DNA from: Chrysoperla carnea | Taxonomy: Eukaryota; Arthropoda; Insecta; Neuroptera; Chrysopidae | Reading direction: 5' to 3' | Assembly (NCBI RefSeq): GCF_905475395.1 | Contig: NC_058341.1 | Coordinates: 73,715,597 to 73,779,596 of the forward strand | DNA length: 64,000 nt | Shown: piece after piece, positions 32,723 to 43,457 of the stretch | Layout: each line of letters begins with the position of its first letter | Numbering within the stretch: position 1 is the first letter of the stretch | The notes under the pieces: generated by a model | Seen by the model: only the letters and a program-made list of their open reading frames with translations | Told to the model about the DNA's origin: nothing | Databases searched by the model: none | Made by a program: the position numbers and the translations under genes

Positions 32723-33666
32723 AATCAAATTTACCTGACAGATATTATCTTATTATCCTATTCTTGCTGGAGTTCCCCAGGGAAGCGTGCTGGCTCCAAT
32801 TTTGTATCTTATTTATACACTCGATCTGCCAGTGAAAGATGAAAACATTACTTCAACTTTTGCAGATGACACGGCAATTCTAGTATCAGACTCGGATCCA
32901 AATGTAAATAAACAACTTCATCGGAAAAACTTCAAGAGAATGTAAACCAAATTGAGCCTACATAAGTGGCAGATTCGTGCTAATACAAATAAATCGGTCC
33001 AAGTCACCTTTACCTTACGCAGGGGAATATGTCCATCAGTTTCTTTAAATGGTGTGATGCTTCCACAAAACGAAGATGTTAAATATCTGGGTATACATCT
33101 GGATAAACTTGGCGAAAACATATATGGGCCAAAAGAAAACAAGTAAATATCCAATTTAATAAATATTTCTGTTAATTAAACACATTTTATTTGCTTAAAA
33201 TCCACTTTATTCAATAAAGTGCATTTTAAGCAAATAGAATGTGTTTAATTAATATTAATAACTTCCACAAATTAACGCTCTCAAACACAAATTAAAATAT
33301 TTCTGGTTACTAAATCGTAACTCTAAATTATCGCTCGAAAATAAGTTGTTAGTGTATAAGAGCATTTTAAAACCTATATGGACATATGGTATTCAATTGT
33401 GGGGTACTGCAAGTGTTAGCCAAATTGAGATTTTACAGCGTTTTCAATCCAAAGTGCTACGTATGATAAGTGATTCACCATGGTACGTTCGACGAAACGA
33501 TAACCTACATCGTATTTTAAATGTGTCTGAATTGCGTGAAGAAATTGTGCGATTTAGTGAAAATAATGTATATAGTTCAGAAATGCATCAAGATGTGTAT
33601 GTGCTTAACCTTCTTGACAATAGTGAAACCTTAAACAGACTAAATGAACTTTATTTATTTTATTAG
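32723..33666 (+). pseudogene. LINE reverse transcriptase, C-terminal half
   Basis: Resumes the RT frame after TTAA. AGVPQGSVLAPILYLIYTLD (32765-32825) and the catalytic TFADDTAILVSDSD (about 32857) are the B and C motifs (FADD). Then SLHKWQIRANTNKSVQVTFT, EDVKYLGIHLD and, after an 81-bp palindrome insertion, LLNRNSKLSLENKLLVYKSI, WTYGIQLWGTASVSQIEILQ and a stop at 33664-33666. About 18 residues before the B motif are missing. Several shifts. Confidence 0.85.
33172..33252. mobile_element. 81-bp palindromic MITE-like insertion with TTAATTAA ends
   Basis: Arms 33172-33211 and 33213-33252 are reverse complements with a few mismatches. The ends read TTAATTAAACAC and GTGTTTAATTAA, so TTAA-type insertion is plausible. 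It breaks the LINE RT frame. Confidence 0.75.
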
Positions 33667-34060
33667 ATTTATTTGACATTCTAGTAATAATAATGGGATT
33701 TAACTTCCGTTTCTCTGACATGCGCCCATAACATAGACCACCCACACCATTATTTGTTAATCATTATTTATTTTAACTACATCCATATGTATACAATTAT
33801 ATTTTATGATGTGGGTGGAATCGGTTACTTCGTTCTTACCCAAGCGATGACAATGTGATCAATTCTACCGCCCCGACAATGTGATCAATTCTACATTCTA
33901 GTGATAATTGTACTTAAATTTTAGTATATAATTCTTTATTTTTGTGTCTTCCATTGGGCAGACACAAATCACGATTTTTATTTAGTAATCACTCAATCCA
34001 TAGTTCTTATTAGAACTGATAATAGCTAAAATTAGGACGCTAAAAAAATTATTACATAAT
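33667..34060 (+). other. LINE 3' UTR and unassigned spacer
   Basis: No coding sequence. GACAATGTGATCAATTCTAC occurs twice, at about 33849 and 33876, a short tandem repeat. The end of the LINE cannot be fixed. Confidence 0.5.
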
Positions 34061-34690
34061 GCCATGTAAAAATTCAGCTCTCGAACAAATTACAGAGGAA
34101 AATTTATTCGATTCATTATATCGCTTATACCAATGAATATCTGTTACGAAACCTCCAACTGTCTATATTTATGACATATCTCAACTTTCTGTCCTCATAA
34201 CAAAAGAAAATTTTAATAAACTAATAAATTACTTTTTCAACGATCAAGACATAAACGTTAATATCCTAAGAACAAGTACAATTGTTAAAAGAGATCTAAA
34301 CGAAAGGAAAACTTACATACAGGCACATGATGATTTACTTTCCAATCATAAAGGTAAAACATAATACAGTAAAGAAACTAAAACAAAGAAATTTTTGGAA
34401 AACACTTTCAAAGGACGTTGAGGAATATATAAAAGTATATAAAAAAACCTCCTATGGTGATCATTGAATCACCTAACTCTTTCAATGAGATGGTTTCTAC
34501 GGATATACTAGGTCCCTTCGCTATTACACAGTCCGAAAATAGATATATCTGGACTATATTCAAGATAATTTAACAAAATTTTTAAATGCATATCCACTAC
34601 CACAAAATAATGCTTTTAAATTTTTAGAATATTGCACTAACTACGGATTTCTTCAAGTCACATTGACAGACAACGGACATTGACAGACAA
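34060..34690 (+). pseudogene. Gypsy integrase fragment (errantivirus-like)
   Basis: Begins MPCKNSALEQITEENLFDSL with an ordered pre-integrase region and, after shifts, SPNSFNEMVSTDILGPFAIT (catalytic Asp, about 34470), DNLTKFLNAYPLPQNN and TNYGFLQVTLTDNGH (second Asp, about 34645). The catalytic Glu region is missing; a different LINE follows. Similar to the env-bearing Gypsy pol of D. Confidence 0.7.
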
Positions 34691-36210
34691 TAATAATAAT
34701 AATAAGGTATAGGCACCGTCTTCGACAAATCTGGCAATCAGAATTGTCTGGGATCCATAAGATCCGTGCTACTAATATGCTTGCAATACCCATCCTTCTT
34801 TTTTTTTTGGTTCCATCAAATGGACAATAGAGGAGCTTAAGGAACTTGATAGAGGCACTCGCAAACTCATGAACGTCAATCGTAGTTCCGACCCTCTTAT
34901 GGAACTCGTGCGCGATCACGAGTTACAGGGTAAAGGAGCATTCTTGTTCTCTGCAGCACAACATGCAGCGTCTAAATTGGGCCTTGCTTTTGATCCGTCT
35001 AATCGTGATCTTGATGATAACGTGGTCTTTCTCTCCAAATCTCGACTTCGTTCAGCTGTGAAACGAGCTGAAATATGCTCCCTCTTCGAAGATCATCTAC
35101 CGTCATCTAGACACCTGTAGTCTTTCCGTTGATCTTACGTTCTCTTTTCTCTGATCAGCTGGACTCAAGTCTGAAACAGAAGGCTTTATCATCGCTGCCC
35201 AAGATGGTGTGAGAGCGACGCCGTCTCTAATTACTAAGTATGTATATAAGAAAGCAGTATCCACCACTATGTGCAGAGCGTGCAAATCTCAGCCGGAGAC
35301 GCTGATGCATCTCATCTTGACATGTCCTTCTTATGCCACGAACACCTACATACCTCGCCATAATGCTGCCCTCCGCGTGCTGTACTACTTCTTGAGACAC
35401 AAGTATGAAGTGGACCCTACGCCAGTCCTACCATATGCTCCAGGCGAGATTGAGTCCGTCGTCAAGAACGAGAAATGCATTATCTTCTGGAATTTCTCGT
35501 TCCCAACTACCAGGCAGCTCTCTGCCACTAAGCCTGATATAGTGCTCCAGCATATCTCATCTAAGACTATGTACGTCATCGAGTTCTCTGCGCCTGCAGA
35601 AACGAACATAGTCACGAAGGAGGAGCAAAAACGGACTAAATATCTTAATCTCTTACAAGAACTACGACAACTACAAACTGGTTACTCAGTCAAAATGGTT
35701 GTCCTCATTATCGGTTGTCTAGGCGGAATTCGTCCCACTTTCGAGACGAATCTTTCTCAAATTCCGGTCTGCAGGTCTCATCTTCGTCACCTTATCTCTT
35801 CTATGCAGAAGGCTGTCATTATAGGCACCCTTCGTACATTGAGATCGCATCAGACTGTCTTCAAGTAACAGCCCTTGAAGTTTCTATCTTTTTCTATTTT
35901 TTTTCTTTCCTTTAGTAGGTTCCACATCGCTGCGGTGCAGGGACGGAGCCTGCTTGACCAGGACATCCGACAGACTTACGTACCCCCGACTCGGAAGACA
36001 GACGGGCAAACGGACGTCGCGTTGACTGACGGACGTACAGACTACACGGCCACAAGTCAGTGAACTTTCTTCAAAAGACGTAGCTGACTTGTGAAGATTT
36101 ATGTCTCTCAAGGAGATGGGAGGCTCTGGGGTGTAAATCCTGTATCCTCTCTCCCTCCTTGGCAGGCATGAATTCTTTAATATCAAATTTAAATAATAAT
36201 AATAATTCTG
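34690..36210 (+). mobile_element. R2-superclade LINE fragment with restriction-like endonuclease
   Basis: 5'-truncated: begins near the RT thumb (IWQSELSGIHKIRATNMLAI, IKWTIEELKELDRGTRKLMN) and includes the C-terminal endonuclease and a 3' UTR. (AAT)n stretches lie at both ends (34687-34706 and about 36192-36210). Markedly more GC-rich than its neighbours. Confidence 0.8.
34700..35868 (+). pseudogene. RT thumb and restriction-like endonuclease of R2-superclade LINE
   Basis: The first frame ends with a stop at 35118-35120; the second starts about 35170 (GFIIAAQDGVRATPSLIT) and is open to 35868. It has the Cys/His knuckle CRACKSQPETLMHLILTCP (35274) followed by RHNAALRVLYYFLRHKYEVD and the PD-(D/E)XK core (ATKPDIVLQ then MYVIEFSAPAE, 35530-35600). 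This enzyme cuts a specific or semi-specific target for target-primed reverse transcription. The RT catalytic core is missing. Confidence 0.85.
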
Positions 36211-36369
36211 TATTAAATAATTAAACATTACAGGTGCTTCGGTTTTGACAACAATAATATTTACAGTTACAATGTTTAAATAATATTTACAGTTTTTACA
36301 ATTCAGTTTTACACTGCAAAAAACCACTGTACAGAACAAAAACAAAAATAAACATCGTATGCGCAATTA
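35869..36369. other. 3' UTR of the R2-superclade LINE, then spacer
   Basis: 35900-36170 is GC-richer with GGACGGAGCC, GACGGGCAAACGGACG and GACTGACGGACG motifs, then an (AAT)n tail. AT-rich spacer follows up to the minus-strand LINE. No coding sequence. Confidence 0.55.
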
Positions 36370-37889
36370 TTCATTCAGTAAAAAACTTCTAGTTTTTAAC
36401 ATATTTCGGACATAATAGTAAATTTTGTTAATTTTGTTGATCGTTTGGTTTGTAAATAACACCATATGATAATTGTTCTCACTGCTCAAGGGATCTAAAT
36501 ACTCGCCAAGAAAAGATTCTCTGATGTTTTTGTACACAGGACAACCAATTAAAATATGGTAAAGAATTCTTTCTGTTGAAGGTTACACAGTAGGCATTTG
36601 TTGTCGGTAATATAATTGTATCTGTATCCTTTTGTACCGATATTAATATACTTTTGGCATTACTCTTAATTGGCTAAGAACCCTTATCTTGTCAATATTT
36701 ATTATGAAATTTATGTAATCCTTGACACCTGTTAGTTCCTTTACATCCTGAAATCGTGGATTGTATGTTGAGATCAATATTCTTTGTTGGTCTTCATTAA
36801 TTAATTTTGTTTTGTATTTGTCCAATATGCTAGTTATATTTTGTCTTATTAATACTATATTTTGGCCTTGCCACAAGTTTGTAAATCCTAGTTCTGATAA
36901 TATATTTTTTAGCTGACTTGCCCAATTGAATTTAATTATATTATCTGGGTTTGAATCTAGAGAAACAAGTCTATCGAAATAGAGCTTCGGGTATCTATTA
37001 TTTGGCATTCGTAACAATTTAAGCCACCAATTTAATGCTAGTTTTAAAGAGAACCAACTCAGATTAACCATCCCCGCTTCTTGTCTTGCAATGTCGCCCG
37101 GTGTCGTTCTTGCCCAACAGAAAACGATTCTACAGAAATTCAACTGAATTTTTTCAATATCTTGGCTGTACCTCAAAGCCCATATTTCTCCCGCGTAAAG
37201 TAAAGTACTTAAAACGATTGAATGAAACAATTGAGCCTAACCAAATTACTAACCAAAGAAATGCCCCTGTAATTAGACGGGTTACCCATAGGTCCCTTTT
37301 TATGTATTAACACTATTTCAACTTGTGACCACGCCTTGGGAACTTGTTCGCTTTCTAGAATACGGTAAAAATTTTTTGTTACATACTCTAATCCATTTTT
37401 AGAAAAAATTTTAAAAATTCGTCTGTTATATTATCTAGTCCGGGAGCTGTCGCAATTTTTGTTTTAGCTACTGCATTACTTACTTCGGTAAAGTGAATGG
37501 TAAATCCAAGATTGGGTCTACAGCATCTACTAATTGAAACCCAAGAAATGACCTCGGAGGATACAAATCATAAAAGTATTGAATCCATTGATTTAGAGGT
37601 ATATCGGTGTTTATTGAGTTATTAAAACCTCTAATTTCCTTGATAACTCTCCAAAACTGTCTTTTACGTTAGTAAGTTTATTCGCTATAGCTAAATAAAA
37701 TTCTCTTTTACAAGTTTTAATTTGATATTTGAATTGTTTCTTGAGAGATAAATAATTACCAAGTGCCGGTTCCTTAAAACAGTTAGATTTAAAACTTCCT
37801 TTTATCTGGTTTTTAAACTGTTTACGGTCAGTACTGTACCAAGGTTTATTTTTTGTATTTACACTTTTTATAATACTTTTTGTCGACAC
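36370..37889 (-). pseudogene. RT remnants and C-terminus of the minus-strand LINE
   Basis: KNKPWYSTDRKQFKNQIKGS and a connector up to 37611 lead to a badly decayed RT start (LNQWIQYFYDLYPPRSF, TDEFLKFF). The fingers-palm catalytic region is absent. Reading resumes at 37230 with VLSTLLYAGEIWALRYSQDI, ARTTPGDIARQEAGMVNLSW and, after 36643, a knuckle region HILIGCPVYKNIRESFLGEY. Cannot encode an active RT. Confidence 0.75.
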
Positions 37890-38809
37890 CCATGTCTAAT
37901 TTTTTACTTACATCATCGATGAGCCTCACAATAGTTTCATACATGTCGTCAACTGAACAAGCATTATAATTTTCCAAATCAAAAGCTTCTATTTTGCAGG
38001 CATATGAATCCCTTTTTGCTGGATTCCATACTAACATTGTTCTCACCCTACATTTGATTGAAAGAATGCAGGGGAGATGGTCAGAAATGAGTATGAAATC
38101 AAATACTGTGAAATCCAAAATATCACACAAGAAGTTTTGACTGCACCATAACAAATCAACAATACTTTTTTCGGTTTTGGAAACATATGTGAACTGAGTT
38201 GGTGTGTCACTTTTAGAGCGGCCATTTACGACTAAGTAACTAAAATTTTCCATACACTCTACAAGACATCTTCCTCTTGTATTTTCAATTACATCAAGGC
38301 TACTTCTTACTGGCATAAGTCAACTGTTTTCAAAAATTTCCAAACTATTTTGATTTAAATCGTAAATCCGAGTATTAAAGTCACTTAATATTAATACTTT
38401 GATAAAAGGATGATTTTCGCCAATTTTAAGGAGCAGCTCACTTAACGCTTCCAAAACCTGTTCAATATTATTATCCGGAGCAAAGAACACGGTAATTAAA
38501 ATTATTTCAAAATTCAAATGTTTAATGTTTAACGCTAACCAAAAATTACACAATAAAAACTTTTAACCTTTTTCGAACTAAAACTATTATTCCTCCACTG
38601 GATCGACCCACTGCTTTGTCTTTAACTGCTACACTTTTAAATAGTTTAAATCCTATTTCTTCATAATTCTTTACACTAAAATTTTTATCGCACACCCAAG
38701 TTTCACACAAACATAACACTGAGAATTCTTGTAAAACGTTAATTTGTTTAGAGTCTAAATCCAAAAAGTTACGTATTCCATGACAGTTCCACATCAATAT
38801 TTTCACCAT
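37840..38809 (-). pseudogene. APE endonuclease of the minus-strand LINE
   Basis: MVKILMWNCHGIRNFLDLDS (start at 38809), LCLCETWV (catalytic Glu), then in another frame VLILSDFNTRIYDL and in a third SIVDLLWCSQNFL and LISDHLPCILSIK (SDH motif). Three frames, so at least two shifts. Confidence 0.8.
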
Positions 38810-38823
38810 ATCTTCGATCGTTT

Positions 38824-39614
38824 CTAGTTGATTGAGGTCACTAGACGGCTCGATTCTACACTGAAAGACTCAGTGATTGATGACTTTCGCCCGGGTTTGT
38901 TGTATTTCAAGTTCTTTCCGGTCTGCTTAATTTGTTCTTCATCGACTAAGCTCGAAGATGCTCTGCCTCTTTTTTTTTTAAATACATTCTCGTTGTACTC
39001 GTTTCCTTCTTCAATGAACTTCACCCTGGCCACATCGAGATCATACAATTTTCCCTCCACTAGAATTTCATTATACTTCACTTTAGCGTAAACTCCCTTT
39101 TCCTTAAGTGTTTTAGTAATTCCTCCTAATTATTTTCTCTGTTGTCTATATCGAATGGGATACCATCTTTTATATACCAATCACTGACATTAAGCTTTAA
39201 TTTATTTTCCATTATTTCTTGTTTGACCAAGAAGGATGTAAATGACACATGTATTGGCTTCCATTTCATAACGTTTTTTCCTATTCTGTAGACGTTGTTT
39301 ATGTTTCCACGAGCCCAAGTTATGTTTAGAGTTTCATTAAAAATCTTTAAAACCACACTCAAAATATCTTCATTAACCACTTCCTTTATTCCGAATATAA
39401 TAATGTTATTTTGGCGTGTAGCTTTCTCTAATTTGGTCAATTTTATTTCGTGATTTTTTACGTGTTTTTTTAATTTCTGTTGCTCAATATTTGTTTGGAT
39501 TATTAAACATTGCAGTTTATCATTCGTTTCGCTTTGTGACTTTTCGATGTCTAACATTTTGATTTTTAGCTCGTCTTTCATCATATTAAAAAAATTTAAC
39601 AATTGTTCATCCAT
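38824..39614 (-). pseudogene. LINE ORF1 (coiled coil plus RRM-like fold)
   Basis: Starts MDEQLLNFFNMMKDELKIKM with a heptad coiled coil, followed by RQNNIIIFGIKE, NNVYRIGKNVMKWKPIHVSF and KQEIMENKLKL, the RRM-like signature of two-ORF LINE ORF1 proteins. Stop near 39126, then a second frame to 38824 rich in Lys and Ser (FKKKRGRASSSLVDEEQIKQ). ORF1 proteins bind the LINE RNA. Confidence 0.75.
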
Positions 39615-39650
39615 TTTTATATTTAAAATAGTTTCCAGAAAATAAATTGA

Positions 39651-40480
39651 TTAATAAAGTACCTAATTATCCACTTGTAGAAGTGACAAAACAGTAAAAA
39701 TTAGGTATTATTAAACTTGAACTATATGTATTTATAGTTTTATACACAACAACATTTATTATACAATCACTGTTTTTTTAAATTTTTTAATTAATGGCGA
39801 CAATTTTTAAAAAAAATTTTTTTAACTAACACATCTAATTCACAAAACTAATAACATGCAATTTAATTTAACGAAACTTGAGTTTATACTTTAAGTTTTG
39901 TTTAATTTTCACACAGATTATATTAATTACACGGTAAATATACCAATTTTTTAATAATTGATAATACGCACGATGTTTACTGTTTGCTAGTCTAAATCGA
40001 AGTCTAGAAGTTTTATGTCATTCGATATAAAATTCATTGCGCATATTTATTCCAAATTTACAAGTTTAAGAATGTGGTCAGCGTCAGTTTAACAAAAAAA
40101 AATGTCTTACTTTAGTTGAAATAAAAATTATTTATCCATTAAAAAAAATTTCCTGAAATGAAAAATAATTTTTAACAAGAAAATATTTTATGTAATTATT
40201 GAATATATATATATCTAAATGAAATAATTGTTTAAATATCATGGTTTTATAAAATTTGATAATTTATTTTTCATATAATAAAATTCAATCAATTTTTTTC
40301 CAATCATTATTTTTAATTTTAAGTATGATAAAATAAAATTAATTTGAAGAAAAACTTTGTTTAAAATGAAGTGAATATAATAACTGAATGGATTAGTTGT
40401 TTAAATCACTACGGTAATAACTTTGTAAATAAACTGGCTAAAGAAATAAAGATCCATGACATCAAACATAAACAGACTAC
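39651..40480. other. AT-rich gap
   Basis: About 830 bp, over three quarters A/T by eye, with only short random frames. Nothing recognised. Confidence 0.6.
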
Positions 40481-40732
40481 CCAATATAACCTAGAAAAGA
40501 ACAGAAGTATAGAGCGCAGCCATCAAGAATAAAAAAATTATTTAAGAAATTATGTAAATGAAAATCTTAACGGTTGTTTTCACTACATACAATTCGCATG
40601 TTATCCTTATAATACTACAGAAAATCGAAATAAATTTACTCCATATGAGTTATTATTTGGAGAAAAAGCGAAACATAAAAGATAAAACTTACTTACCGAC
40701 CTATAATCATCTTGCCATTGATGTAAAAACAA

Positions 40733-40735
<3 letters not shown>
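40481..40735 (+). pseudogene. Gypsy integrase fragment
   Basis: Reads NRSIERSHQE (the integrase Glu region), a stop, then KNYLRNYVNENLN and TPYELLFGEKAKHKR across two frames, matching the end of the errantivirus integrase core. It runs directly into (TA)n at 40735. Confidence 0.6.
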
Positions 40736-40800
<65 letters not shown>

Positions 40801-40857
40801 TTGTTTTTACATCAATGGCAAGATGATTATAGGTCGGTAAGTAAGTTTTATCTTTTA
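40676..40857. repeat. perfect inverted repeat around (TA)n
   Basis: The 60-odd bases before the TA tract (up to GTAAAAACAAAGATATA) are repeated as an exact reverse complement after it, ending at about 40857. Same design as 15076-15165 and 56383-56584. Confidence 0.9.
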
Positions 40858-40977
40858 TATATATATATTTTTATCTTTTTACTTTTATTGCTTTACTTTT
40901 ATTACTTTTATCTTTTTACTTTTTACTTTATCTTTTTTATTTTTATTTTTATCTTTTTTTTTATATATATATACTTT

Positions 40978-41022
<45 letters not shown>
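40858..41022. repeat. TTTTATCTTTTTAC low-complexity and TA tracts
   Basis: A run of imperfect TTTTATCTTTTTAC-like units, apparently grown from the end of the inverted arm (GTTTTATCTTTTA), followed by two TA tracts. No coding sequence. Confidence 0.8.
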
Positions 41023-41025
<3 letters not shown>

Positions 41026-41314
41026 ACCACATTAATTAAATTAAATCATCTTTTTTACATTATATGGTCATATCATAACTGTCACGTTCTCACGTTTTGC
41101 AAAATTGCAGGATTGCAATATTTTAATATAAAAGCCAGAAATCAATCAATATCAAATCAGATCTAAATTTACAGTAAAACAGTAACTACTAATACAGAGA
41201 GACGTCTCTCTGTTAAGTCAACATTGTAAACCATTGTATTTTTGTAACAATTAAATAAAGTTCAAGTAATTATTATTAAATAATTTGTGTTATCATTGTT
41301 CAATTCTACAACGG
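41023..41314 (+). repeat. 5' LTR of element C (internally deleted)
   Basis: Starts AGTCACCACATTAATTAAAT, contains TATAAAAG at 41127-41134 and the perfect 20-bp palindrome ACAGAGAGAC|GTCTCTCTGT at 41194-41213, and ends near ...TTCAATTCTACA. Compared with the minus-strand LTR at 52141-52806 it lacks about 400 bp between TTTTTTAC and ATATGGTCAT. Confidence 0.75.
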
Positions 41315-41776
41315 AGGATGTCATCAATTCTGGTAATAAATAAATTATGATCAATAAATTAGTGTTATTCCAATACAAATAAGAACATACTTCAATAAGT
41401 AATATCTTAACTATTGGAAGTACCACCAACAGTCAATTTACTAGTTCCCTAGTTAAGTCCTGTTGGAAATTCACTAACGGTGTAATTTACTAGTCCCCTA
41501 ATCAAAACCCGTTAGATTTGTGAAATATACTAGTAGCCTAGTCAACAAAACTTCTAGTTTACGGAGTTGTACTTAACAACTGCCCTGGTGACAGCGTGCT
41601 AACTATTGGAACTTCATCAACGATCGCCAACCGAGTAATTCAATCGTCAAATCAAGAAGAATCCAACATAAAACTGGTGACAGCGGTGGGATACAACACT
41701 TTGGAACAGAAAATTATTCCAGTGGATCACTTCAGTGACTTAGTTGCATTCAACGAATCGAAGTCCCTTTCAACAA

Positions 41777-41785
41777 AATCGTAAG
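41777..41785 (+). promoter_or_regulatory. predicted env splice donor of element C
   Basis: ATCGTAAGT, identical to that of element A at the same place in the leader. The leader frame upstream ends at the TAA inside the donor itself. Confidence 0.5.
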
Positions 41786-41870
41786 TCTTTGAACAAACAT
41801 TAATTATTGTGTTCAAATTACCTGCAAATTTCGAATCAATTCTATTTTCTTTTACAAACTCATTCTACAA

Positions 41871-42761
41871 TGCCTTGTGACGGTAGTGAAATCCGTTTAA
41901 ATTCAACTATAGACGATGAAGGTAACGATGTCGAAGAACAAGTTGCCGCAATGTCTTTAGAATTCTTATGCAAACTCATAACTCCTTTTAATGGAGATCG
42001 GGAAGAAGTTGAAAATTTTCTTCTAAATGCCAAACATGCACATCAATTCGCACAGCCGAATCAAGTATTACCTCTATTTGCTTTTACGTTATCAAAAATT
42101 TCAAGTAGCGTTAAAAATAAATTAAATCTAACAGAAACCACAAATTTTCATGCACTTAAAATCGCATTAAAAAGATTGTATGCAGTTCACACACACTACA
42201 CACAACTAATGGAGAATCTTGATAAAATTAAACAAAGAACCAATGAATCGGTTACTGGTTATTACATGAGATTAGAAAAATTAACTAATAAATGCTTATC
42301 TGCAGTCAAAACAACAGGAAATGATGATCCTGATCTTCTAAGAGGAAAAATCGCATTTATTCACAGAGAACTAGATAATCTCAACGAAGCATTAAGTGTT
42401 GCAATATCTGAAGAAAAGGCACTACAAATGTACAAAAAACCTAGTAACTTCTCTTCAGAAAATTAATATTGTACAAATTGTAAATCAAAAAGTCAGTACT
42501 ACAGAAGATTGCCGAAGTAAATCAAATTCATCCAATAATTCGAATAATTCTGACAAACAATCAACCAATAAGTTTTGCAACTACTGTAAAAAGAAAGGAC
42601 ATGAAACACAGGATTGTTTTAAAAAGAAATACAATGATGAAAAGCGTAATGCTCAAAATCCTTCAAACCCTAAAGTAAACCATTTAAACTCTCAAATGTC
42701 CGAGTTGAGTGTCGCAACATCGGACGATTGCATCAAATCGAAGCAACAATGCCAATATTAG
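41871..42761 (+). pseudogene. gag of element C
   Basis: ATG 41871 (MPCDGSEIRLNSTIDDEGND) leads to the FLCKLITPFNGDREEVENFL capsid start, 80-90% alike to element A by eye. An internal deletion removes the ALRRFIFHSHPDISRVLR stretch near 42362. A stop at 42464-42466 and a frame change precede the second knuckle FCNYCKKKGHETQDC (42574). Confidence 0.8.
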
Positions 42762-42769
42762 ATTAAAGA

Positions 42770-43358
42770 AAATAAAATTCAAATCAGATAATGCGAAAAA
42801 CAAAAAATTCATCTTCTTAGTGGATACAGCCGCATCCGTTTCGATAGTAACACATAAAAATGTTACTAGAGAAACCCCATTTGATCCAAGACATGAAATT
42901 ATGTTAAGCGGTATCGGGACTACAGAAGAACCAATCAATACATTAGGAAAAGTACAATTAACATTGTCTGATCAAGATTTCCAATAAAAATTCAACTTTT
43001 ATTATGTTAATGCTTTTAGAATTAATTAAGATTATGATGGTATCATTGGTCATGATTTTCTTTCAAAGTTCAACGCGAACATTAATTATTCTTCAAATTC
43101 ATTAACTCTTTCACATTCTCCTAATACAATTACAATAATACTACTTAGTCAGCAACAAATGCCTATAAATGTCATAACTGATGCGATTGGTATAATTGAT
43201 AAATCCAAATTAAATTTAGACGATTCGATTACCATTTCCGATCATCTTCTCATTGACAGAAATACAAAATTATATCGGATATCCAATTATAATATATCGG
43301 ACAAAGAAATAAAATTCCAAAAACATGTCGATACCCTAAGGTCCATGAAGCTGAGGTC

Positions 43359-43365
<7 letters not shown>
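42770..43365 (+). pseudogene. protease of element C with altered active site
   Basis: FIFLVDTAASVSIVTHKNV at about 42811: the catalytic triplet is DTA where A and D have DTG. GIIGHDFLSKFNANINY-like block near 43035. Stops at 42985-42987 and 43027-43029, then open again up to the TA tract. Inactive. Confidence 0.75.

Positions 43366-43454
<89 letters not shown>
43364..43454. repeat. (TA)45 tract between elements C and D
   Basis: Pure TA repeat joining truncated pol of C to the truncated LTR of D. Confidence 0.95.

Positions 43455-43457
<3 letters not shown>

Larger units (their letters stand above)
28871..33700 (+). mobile_element. Jockey-type LINE split by a piggyBac insertion
   Basis: ORF1 remnant, RT (fingers and palm, with piggyBac inserted between), RT C-terminus and 3' UTR in order. 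Endonuclease is missing: ORF1 is joined straight to RT near 29500. Removing the piggyBac and one TTAA makes the RT frame continuous across the site, which shows that the LINE was there first. Confidence 0.85.
36370..39650 (-). mobile_element. minus-strand APE LINE with internal RT deletion
   Basis: Two-ORF LINE read right to left: ORF1 (39614-38824), endonuclease (38809-37950), N-terminal RT linker (37889-37310), then a jump over the RT catalytic core near 37260-37310, and the C-terminal part (37230-36370) with a knuckle. Many stops. Probably a Jockey/CR1-group element; I cannot place it more precisely. Confidence 0.85.
41023..43365 (+). mobile_element. Gypsy element C (errantivirus-like), truncated at RT start
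   Basis: 5' LTR with an internal deletion, leader, gag and protease. Pol ends at RYPKVHEAEVQ (just before RT) where a (TA)n tract begins at 43364. Matching LTR, leader and gag start occur inverted at 51371-52810, and a C-type env lies beyond that. Confidence 0.85.

Noticed and set aside
35884..36366. 160-codon minus-strand frame
   Set aside because: It spans the 3' UTR of a plus-strand LINE and AT-rich spacer, with no recognisable domain.
41596..41784. 62-codon leader frame in element C, also present in the minus copy
   Set aside because: No ATG, it ends within the splice donor, and the identity of the two copies is explained by recent common origin; kept only as a note.
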